Assembly (NCBI GenBank): GCA_945861605.1
Contig: CAMAVG010000025.1
Coordinates: 1 to 11,153 of the forward strand
Length of the DNA stretch: 11,153 bases
Reading direction: 5' to 3'
Source: Rickettsia typhi
GTDB lineage: Bacteria > Pseudomonadota > Alphaproteobacteria > Rickettsiales > Deianiraeaceae
Of the stretch, positions 1-4,437 are shown one piece after another. The position numbers and the translations under genes are program-made. The notes beneath the pieces are model-generated. The model saw only the letters and a program-made list of their open reading frames with translations. It did not search any database and had not been told where the DNA came from. Numbering within the stretch: the stretch's first letter is position 1; the number at the start of each line of letters is the position of its first letter.

Positions 1-25
1 ACATTTTTCAAAAATGTTGAACATT
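1..25. repeat. Two overlapping inverted repeats downstream of the peroxiredoxin gene
   Basis: Bases 1-8 (ACATTTTT) are the exact reverse complement of bases 10-17. Bases 13-18 (AATGTT) are the exact reverse complement of bases 20-25. The two palindromes share bases 13-17, so only one hairpin could form at a time. They begin 7 bases past the peroxiredoxin stop codon (minus strand). They could be a weak AT-rich terminator or RNA 3' end, but there is no GC-rich stem and the window edge hides whether a U-run follows. Function is inferred only. Confidence 0.4.
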
Positions 26-31
26 GAGCGA

Positions 32-616
32 TTAAAGAGTCGCGTCCCCCTTTTTCCAGTTGCAAGGGCAAAGTTCGTCAGTTTGAAGAGCGTCTAAGAT
101 GCGAAGAGTTTCGTTTGGATTTCTTCCAACGCTTAAATCGTTGATAGAAACATGGCGAATGATTCCTTCAGGGTCAACAATGAAAGTTGCACGGTTTGCA
201 ACAAGTGCAGTTTTGTGCATAATTCCAAGAGCTTCCGTAAACTTTCCACCAACATCGGCAAGCATTGGAATTGAAAGGTCTTTTAAATCAACATTTTCGC
301 GTTTCCAAGCAAGGTGAACGAATTCGTTGTCTGTGCTTGCACCAATAACTTGAGTGTCTCTATCGGCAAAATCACCGCTCAATTTTGCAAATGCAGCAAT
401 TTCAGTTGGACAAACGAATGTGAAATCTTTCGGCCAGAAGAAAAGAACCAACCATTTTCCTTTGTAGGTGTTGTTATCAATTGTGAAGAAGGCTTCATCA
501 GGTGAAGATGGGTATGTACCTGCTTTTACCGCTTTAAGGGAAAATTGTGGTAAAGAATCGCCAATTGTCAGCATTCCTTTGTTGTGCTCGTGAGCATGGT
601 GTTCGTGGCAAGCCAT
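32..616 (-). CDS. AhpC-type peroxiredoxin with His-rich N-terminus
   Basis: Thiol peroxidase of the AhpC/TSA family, which reduces hydrogen peroxide, organic peroxides and possibly peroxynitrite in the cytosol. The active-site motif P62-x3-T66-x2-C69 (FTFVCPTE) holds the peroxidatic cysteine, and R142 fits the conserved catalytic arginine. A C-terminal CPCNW motif gives C183 and C185. This three-cysteine layout and the flanking residues (FFWPKDFTFVCPTEIAAF, LDALQTDELCxCNW) match the mycobacterial AhpC subgroup, which is normally reduced by AhpD rather than AhpF; no ahpD or ahpF is in the window. At 194 residues it is close to the 195 of that subgroup. The first 14 residues carry C3 and five histidines (H4, H6, H7, H9, H11). 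The family core starts near M15, so an alternative start at 574 is possible. The gene is monocistronic as far as visible, with a TTGACA box upstream. Confidence 0.93.
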   Translation of the reverse strand: MACHEHHAHEHNKGMLTIGDSLPQFSLKAVKAGTYPSSPDEAFFTIDNNTYKGKWLVLFFWPKDFTFVCPTEIAAFAKLSGDFADRDTQVIGASTDNEFVHLAWKRENVDLKDLSIPMLADVGGKFTEALGIMHKTALVANRATFIVDPEGIIRHVSINDLSVGRNPNETLRILDALQTDELCPCNWKKGDATL

Positions 617-623
617 ATTATTT

Positions 624-659
624 TAAAAAGTTATACCTACTAGATATGTCAACTTTTTT
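624..659 (-). promoter_or_regulatory. Probable promoter of the peroxiredoxin gene (A-tract plus TTGACA)
   Basis: Read on the minus strand, 659 to 647 is AAAAAAGTTGACA, a consensus -35 box with an A-tract directly upstream. A good -10 at 17 bases is not visible (TTTTTA). TATAAC at 635 to 630 is a better hexamer but only 11 bases from the -35. Start codon ATG is at 616-614. The odd spacing leaves room for a regulator site overlapping the promoter. Confidence 0.5.
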
Positions 660-716
660 GAAATTCAAGGAATTTTTATGTAAATTTTCGGCAATAGTTG
701 CTTGCTTGAATCACAG

Positions 717-729
717 CAATGCCGCATTG
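717..729. repeat. Perfect inverted repeat in the intergenic region
   Basis: CAATGC (717-722) is the exact reverse complement of GCATTG (724-729) with a single C between them. As RNA it would make a short 5-bp stem with a CCG loop, followed on the plus strand by TGTTTTAT. It could be an operator or a weak terminator; no gene lies immediately before it on the plus strand, which argues against a terminator role. Confidence 0.35.
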
Positions 730-790
730 TGTTTTATAAGTAATATAAATTCTATGAAGAAAATTTTCCATTTTTATTTTTTGTTATAGC

Positions 791-800
791 GTACTAGTAC
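791..800. repeat. Ten-base perfect palindrome GTACTAGTAC
   Basis: Self-complementary over all ten bases and placed about 43 bases before the -35 box of the tRNA-Ala promoter. The position would suit an activator or operator site, but a palindrome this short can also occur by chance. Confidence 0.25.
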
Positions 801-833
801 AGTAGAACACTATTGAAAAGTGCATTGCTTGAA

Positions 834-872
834 AAAAAAGACTTGACAATTAAAATTCATTGGTTTTAGAAG
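834..872 (+). promoter_or_regulatory. Promoter of tRNA-Ala (probably also ppa)
   Basis: A-tract followed by GACTTGACA (TTGACA at 843-848) and, after an 18-base spacer, TAGAAG (867-872), which matches four of six -10 positions. The predicted start near 879 lies in a GC-rich stretch (GTTGCGTCCG), as is typical of stringently controlled stable-RNA promoters, and just before the mature tRNA 5' end at 884. The 15 bases AAAAAAGACTTGACA recur exactly at 3449-3463. Confidence 0.6.
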
Positions 873-883
873 GTTGCGTCCGT

Positions 884-960
884 GGGGAATTAGCTCAGTT
901 GGCTAGAGCATCTGCTTTGCAAGCAGAGGGTCAGGAGTTCGAGTCTCCTATTCTCCACCA
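884..960 (+). tRNA. tRNA-Ala (anticodon UGC)
   Basis: A full cloverleaf can be folded. The acceptor stem GGGGAAT/ATTCTCC contains the G3:U70 wobble pair that identifies alanine tRNAs. The D stem is GCTC/GAGC, the anticodon stem TCTGC/GCAGA with loop TTTGCAA (anticodon TGC), the variable loop GGGTC and the T arm AGGAG-TTCGAGT-CTCCT. The discriminator is A957 and the 3' CCA (958-960) is encoded. It sits alone, outside an rRNA operon in this window, 22 bases before ppa, with no terminator between them. Confidence 0.97.
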
Positions 961-982
961 CTAAAAATTTTTTCATAAGAAA

Positions 983-1504
983 ATGGATATCTCAAAAATC
1001 TCTTCAGGCAAGAATTTCCCCGAAACAATTAATGTTGTGATAGAAATTCCCGCGAACACTCCCGGTGTAAAATATGAATTTGATAAAGAATCCGGTGCAA
1101 TTTTTGTTGACCGATTCCTCCAAACTCCAATGCACTACCCCGCAAATTACGGTTTCGTTCCAAACACACTTTCCGGCGATGGCGACCCCGCGGATGTCCT
1201 CGTGATTTCACGCTACAACCTTATCGCAGGTTCGGTTATTGAAGCAAAACCGATTGGTGTTTTGGTTACTCAGGACGAAAAAGGCTACGATGAAAAAATT
1301 CTTGCAGTTCCTTCAAATTCCGTTTCAAAAGAATACGAAAATGTAAACGATTTAACAGATTTGCCAAAACTTATTCTTGACCAAATCCAACATTTCTTCG
1401 AACATTATAAAGACCTTGAAAAAGGAAAATTCGTGAAGGTGGAATCATGGAAAAATGCAAGCGAAGCAAGGGAAATTCTGAAAAAATCCCTTCTTGCAAA
1501 ATAA
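983..1504 (+). CDS. ppa: Inorganic pyrophosphatase, family I
   Basis: Soluble Mg-dependent hydrolase that splits pyrophosphate into two phosphates, pulling forward DNA, RNA and aminoacyl-tRNA synthesis. All expected active-site positions of the E. coli enzyme are found with an offset of one: E21, K30, E32, R44, Y56, D66, D68, D71, D98, D103, K105, Y142 and K143. The signature reads DGDPADV (D66-V72), with alanine where most members have a larger hydrophobic residue. Length (173) fits the bacterial hexameric form. The ATG is preceded by an A-rich leader without a clear Shine-Dalgarno. It lies 22 bases after tRNA-Ala with no promoter between, so it is probably transcribed with the tRNA, which would be processed from the shared transcript. 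holA follows after 15 bases. Assignment is secure. Confidence 0.97.
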   Translation: MDISKISSGKNFPETINVVIEIPANTPGVKYEFDKESGAIFVDRFLQTPMHYPANYGFVPNTLSGDGDPADVLVISRYNLIAGSVIEAKPIGVLVTQDEKGYDEKILAVPSNSVSKEYENVNDLTDLPKLILDQIQHFFEHYKDLEKGKFVKVESWKNASEAREILKKSLLAK

Positions 1505-1519
1505 CTTTTCCCCAAAAAG

Positions 1520-2515
1520 ATGAAACTCCAACAATCATCTTTTGCGGGAATTATTAAGGAAATCCACACACGAAAATATAACACATTCCTTCTTTACGGA
1601 AATGAGTCGGCGTTAATTTCGGAATATGTTTTCTCAATTCGAACGGGATTAAAAAACACGCACGAATTCGTCAAAATCTCACCGGATGACACCGATTATC
1701 TTTCTCGTGCAACGAACGAGCTGTTCACCGATTCAATGTTTGGTGAAAAAAAAGCGGTGTATATTGAAAATTACAAGAAGACGGATTACCGAAAAATTAC
1801 CGAGATCCTCGAAAAAATTCAAACAACCGATGACAACATCTTCATAATATCGCAAGATTCCACCCTCGAAGCCACAAATTCCATTCGAAAGCTGGCGGAA
1901 TCCCTGCCAAATTGTGCGTGCGTTGGTGTTTATGCAGAAAGCTTGGGCGTTGTGAAATCGCAAATTCAGAATCTTTTAAACGAAAGGAAAATAATTGCTT
2001 CCACGGAAGTTGTAACGCTTTTATCGGAGATTATCAACCCAGCATTAATTGCCGGTGAAATTTCAAAAATTGAAACTTTTCTATTAAACAATGATACAAA
2101 AACCCTAACGCAGGAAATGGTTTTAAAGCTTGTGAGTCCAAACACAGATTCCAATATTTTCGAATTTCCCCTTGCAATTTTTGAAAAGGATTTGGGAAAA
2201 TCCCTTGCAATGATTGATAATTTTTATAAAAATGACGAAGATCCATTTCCGGTTTTCTTTGGCGTTCAGTCCTATGTGAAAAAGCTTTATGCAGTTCAAA
2301 ATGCGATTGCCTCCGGCGAACAATTGGAAATGTTGCTAAAAATTCACGGAATTCACTTCGGACAAGTTGGCACTTTTAAAAAGCATATTCAAAACTATAA
2401 TTTGAAATCTTTGCTAAAAATTCTCGAGGAAGTCAACTCAATGGAGCGAAGCATTCGCTTTGGCAAGGAATTTGCATTTAATTGCATTAAAAACTTTGCA
2501 ATGAATTTATGCTAG
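1520..2515 (+). CDS. holA: DNA polymerase III delta subunit (clamp loader)
   Basis: Delta opens the beta sliding clamp as part of the clamp-loader complex during replication. The N-terminal block FLLYGNESALI (residues 23-33) fits the delta opening strand and degenerate P-loop region, followed by the family-typical ELFTDSMFGEKKAVYIEN (67-84). The middle has the AGEISKIETFL helix (178-188), equivalent to the conserved nELEKL segment. The C-terminal collar domain has DPFPVFFGVQSYVKKLYAVQNAIASGEQ (241-268), and the late SMERSIRFG segment stands where delta has a conserved lysine helix. Length (331) is normal. As usual for delta, there is no working Walker A motif. It begins 15 bases after ppa (leader CCCCAAAAAG) and its last 7 bases overlap the next gene. 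The identification rests on pattern, since sequence conservation in this family is low. Confidence 0.85.
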   Translation: MKLQQSSFAGIIKEIHTRKYNTFLLYGNESALISEYVFSIRTGLKNTHEFVKISPDDTDYLSRATNELFTDSMFGEKKAVYIENYKKTDYRKITEILEKIQTTDDNIFIISQDSTLEATNSIRKLAESLPNCACVGVYAESLGVVKSQIQNLLNERKIIASTEVVTLLSEIINPALIAGEISKIETFLLNNDTKTLTQEMVLKLVSPNTDSNIFEFPLAIFEKDLGKSLAMIDNFYKNDEDPFPVFFGVQSYVKKLYAVQNAIASGEQLEMLLKIHGIHFGQVGTFKKHIQNYNLKSLLKILEEVNSMERSIRFGKEFAFNCIKNFAMNLC

Positions 2516-3450
2516 GCATTGTTGCAATAATTTTCTTTGTTTTTGAACTCTGTGCATTTGCAGATGTCTCTCTTGGTGTTGCGATGAACAATTCCTCGAT
2601 GGATATCTCCCCGATTGTCACAAATTCCGATAACGAATACACATTTCGCAAGAACTCAATTTCACTTTATGGGCAGAAATCCCTTTTAAAGCAGACGCTA
2701 TTTTTCACGGGAAAAACTGAAATTGTGAACATATCGCGAGATCCAATGACCGTCAACGGAACTGAAATTGCAGGGCAACAAAATCAAGGAATTAGATCCG
2801 TCGAACTTTCCGCAACGCAGTATTTATACACACTCAGGGGTTGGCGTCATCACGGGCAGATTGGTTACAATGCCAAGGGAATTCAAGGTGGAGGTGAATT
2901 GCAGTTTGCCCTTCCAAATGATGAATACGGCGCAAGCTTTGTTGCCATTCGTGCAAAAAAACCGCGTGGGGTGATTACCCCAATTGTGAATGGAATGATG
3001 GGCATCGTTGATGTTCCTATCAAAAAAATTGAAATTGGAGCATTTGTTGGCAGGAATTATAGTTATTTCGAAGTAAACACCTTAATCATTAAACCGATTT
3101 CAAAGAAGATTAGCCTTAAGGCATTTGGGAAATTGAGGCGATACAACCTGCAAAACGACGCAACTGCTTTTATTGATGAAGAAAAAGTTATGGGTGGAAT
3201 CATTTTCAAAAACCGGCAACACAATTCCCTTGAATTCAATTTCTATCACGATTTCATAAGCAACGAATTTGGTTCTTCCGTTGGAATTAATTATTTTATA
3301 GGCAGGAAACATTCTGATATCGAAACAAAAATGCTGAATTACTACGAGAAGAAGTATGTTAAAAAACAGAAAAGCACTAAAACCGCTGATGACAAAAAGA
3401 AGGAGCTTGAACTCATGGTTGATAGCATTTTGGAGGATCGTGGTTTTTAA
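2509..3450 (+). CDS. Exported beta-rich (probable outer-membrane) protein with charged C-terminal tail
   Basis: I do not recognise the family. A hydrophobic N-terminus (residues 2-17) ending in AFA|D fits a type I signal peptide. C15 is not in a convincing lipobox. Residues about 45-265 show repeated stretches of alternating polar and hydrophobic residues separated by short Gly/Asn turns, for example 59-75, 112-134, 170-195, 196-212, 228-249 and 254-265, as expected of beta-barrel strands. From about 266 the protein changes to a Lys/Glu-rich, probably helical tail (KTADDKKKELELMVDSILEDRGF), so the barrel does not end in the usual terminal aromatic strand. The ATG overlaps the last 7 bases of holA, so translation is probably coupled. 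A soluble periplasmic tail on a barrel is inference. The 313-residue frame is intact. Confidence 0.75.
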   Translation: MLGIVAIIFFVFELCAFADVSLGVAMNNSSMDISPIVTNSDNEYTFRKNSISLYGQKSLLKQTLFFTGKTEIVNISRDPMTVNGTEIAGQQNQGIRSVELSATQYLYTLRGWRHHGQIGYNAKGIQGGGELQFALPNDEYGASFVAIRAKKPRGVITPIVNGMMGIVDVPIKKIEIGAFVGRNYSYFEVNTLIIKPISKKISLKAFGKLRRYNLQNDATAFIDEEKVMGGIIFKNRQHNSLEFNFYHDFISNEFGSSVGINYFIGRKHSDIETKMLNYYEKKYVKKQKSTKTADDKKKELELMVDSILEDRGF

Positions 3451-3486
3451 AAAAGACTTGACATTTCCAAAACAAATTGCTTCCTT
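3449..3486 (+). promoter_or_regulatory. Promoter element before the coiled-coil OMP gene
   Basis: AAAAAAGACTTGACA (3449-3463) is identical over 15 bases to the element before tRNA-Ala and starts inside the stop codon of the upstream gene. The -35 is TTGACA at 3458-3463. The 17-base-spaced hexamer is TTCCTT, a poor -10. It implies that the OMP gene can be transcribed independently of ppa-holA. Confidence 0.5.
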
Positions 3487-3507
3487 AATTTGAACCACAA
3501 TGTTTTT

Positions 3508-4383
3508 ATGCGATACATCAAACTTTTTTTATTTTTCACACTTTTGACGACAACCCAAACATTTGCTGCCGATGACATTGAAACCCTAAAGGCGGAAATC
3601 AAACAACTTAAGTCTGCAAATGAAAAAAAAGAAGTTGACGCACTCAAGCAAGAAATTTTAGAACTCAAACTTAAAAGACTCGAAGACAAAATTGATTCTT
3701 CAGAAAAACGATTGGACGATAAAATCCAGACAAAATCCGAAGTTTTGAACAATAAAATTGAATCATCATCAAAAGATGGTGGATCTTCAACTGTGATAAA
3801 CAATAGTGCGAAATCTGAATCAGAACCACAAATTGCTAGCATTGCGAAGCAAAAACCAAGATACTGGAGTCTCAACATCGCTTCAACAGGCTCAACATTA
3901 CATTCCGCATACAATTCTAACTACTACTATTCTTCTTCATTAAACGACACCCTTTATATGCGTGGGCTTTCCGCGGGGATATCCTACACAAGAAACCGCT
4001 TCTTTGGTGAGATTGTCGGAACAAGTATCTCCGGCACACTGGAGGGGTACTCCTATGCTTACAATCCCACATCACGATATTACACATACACATGGAAAGA
4101 AACCGAAGCTTCGATTAAAAGCGTTGATTTACGACTTGGTTACCAACTTGGCGGCGATGTTTTCAAGTTTGAACCATATGTTGGCATTGGAAAAACTTCA
4201 ATGACGGTCAACAATGTATCAACTTCTTTCACACAATTTGCACCGGGTGCGAAGTTGAGCCTTGGAAGTTCGCAAGTAAGAGTATTCCTTGATGTTACCG
4301 TTCCAAGTGATATATCTTCAAAGAAAGCTGAGCAAGTTAAGTTGAACGCCATTGCAAGGTTTGGGCTTTCTTTCGCATTTTAA
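3508..4383 (+). CDS. Outer-membrane beta-barrel protein with N-terminal coiled coil
   Basis: A signal peptide (residues 1-20, TFA|AD) is followed by a periplasmic coiled coil at about 23-90. Within this, residues 58-90 form three back-to-back 11-residue repeats of the pattern L-x-[DN]-K-I-x6. A Gly/Ser/Asn linker (91-117) leads to a C-terminal domain (118-291) of amphipathic strands rich in Tyr and Ser that ends in GLSFAF. A terminal phenylalanine after alternating residues is the classic beta-barrel assembly signal, and about 170 residues suits an eight-stranded barrel. The role is unknown; a coiled coil joined to a barrel suggests a trimeric or envelope-spacing protein. I start it at ATG 3508, which begins the signal peptide, rather than at an in-frame TTG at 3490. 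It has its own upstream TTGACA box, and valS follows after 54 bases. Confidence 0.85.
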   Translation: MRYIKLFLFFTLLTTTQTFAADDIETLKAEIKQLKSANEKKEVDALKQEILELKLKRLEDKIDSSEKRLDDKIQTKSEVLNNKIESSSKDGGSSTVINNSAKSESEPQIASIAKQKPRYWSLNIASTGSTLHSAYNSNYYYSSSLNDTLYMRGLSAGISYTRNRFFGEIVGTSISGTLEGYSYAYNPTSRYYTYTWKETEASIKSVDLRLGYQLGGDVFKFEPYVGIGKTSMTVNNVSTSFTQFAPGAKLSLGSSQVRVFLDVTVPSDISSKKAEQVKLNAIARFGLSFAF

Positions 4384-4412
4384 TTGACATTTCGACTACT
4401 ATGATTTTCCCT
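4384..4412 (+). promoter_or_regulatory. Probable -35 region before valS
   Basis: TTGACA (4384-4389) begins the base after the preceding stop codon. The hexamer at 17-base spacing is TTCCCT, which is weak. TATGAT at 4400-4405 is a better -10 but only 10 bases away. The leader to the valS ATG is about 25 bases, with no T-box or stem-loop that I can see. Confidence 0.4.
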
Positions 4413-4437
4413 TAATGAGGAATTATCATACTAGAAA

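Larger units (their letters stand above)
617..883. other. Intergenic region between the peroxiredoxin gene and tRNA-Ala
   Basis: About 267 bases separating divergent transcription units. It holds a minus-strand TTGACA box for the peroxiredoxin, a plus-strand promoter for the tRNA, a perfect inverted repeat CAATGC-C-GCATTG at 717-729 and a 10-base palindrome GTACTAGTAC at 791-800. A plus-strand open frame of about 47 codons starts at 646, but it lacks recognisable composition, a ribosome site or homology, so I do not call it a gene. A small RNA cannot be excluded. Confidence 0.5.

Noticed and set aside
646..789. Possible small plus-strand protein of about 47 codons in the intergenic region
   Set aside because: It has no ribosome site and begins inside the peroxiredoxin promoter. 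Composition looks like non-coding AT-rich DNA.
884..960. tRNA-Ala as an integration site for a mobile element
   Set aside because: No integrase, no repeated tRNA 3' end and no foreign-looking genes are present; ppa follows directly.
3100..3498. A 132-codon minus-strand open frame
   Set aside because: It is antisense to the exported protein gene and shows only hydrophobic low-complexity sequence. It would run against the plus-strand promoter at 3449.
3490..3507. Upstream TTG start for the coiled-coil OMP
   Set aside because: The added residues (MNHNVF) would precede a normal signal peptide that begins with MRYIK at ATG 3508.
3447..3914. A 155-codon minus-strand open frame
   Set aside because: It lies opposite the coiled-coil OMP gene, is rich in Ser/Phe/Leu as expected from the antisense of Lys/Glu codons, and has no recognisable domain. 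The plus-strand frame has a signal peptide and barrel end.
4384..4437. T-box or attenuator leader before valS
   Set aside because: The leader is only about 25 to 50 bases, with no specifier stem-loop, antiterminator or Val-rich peptide.
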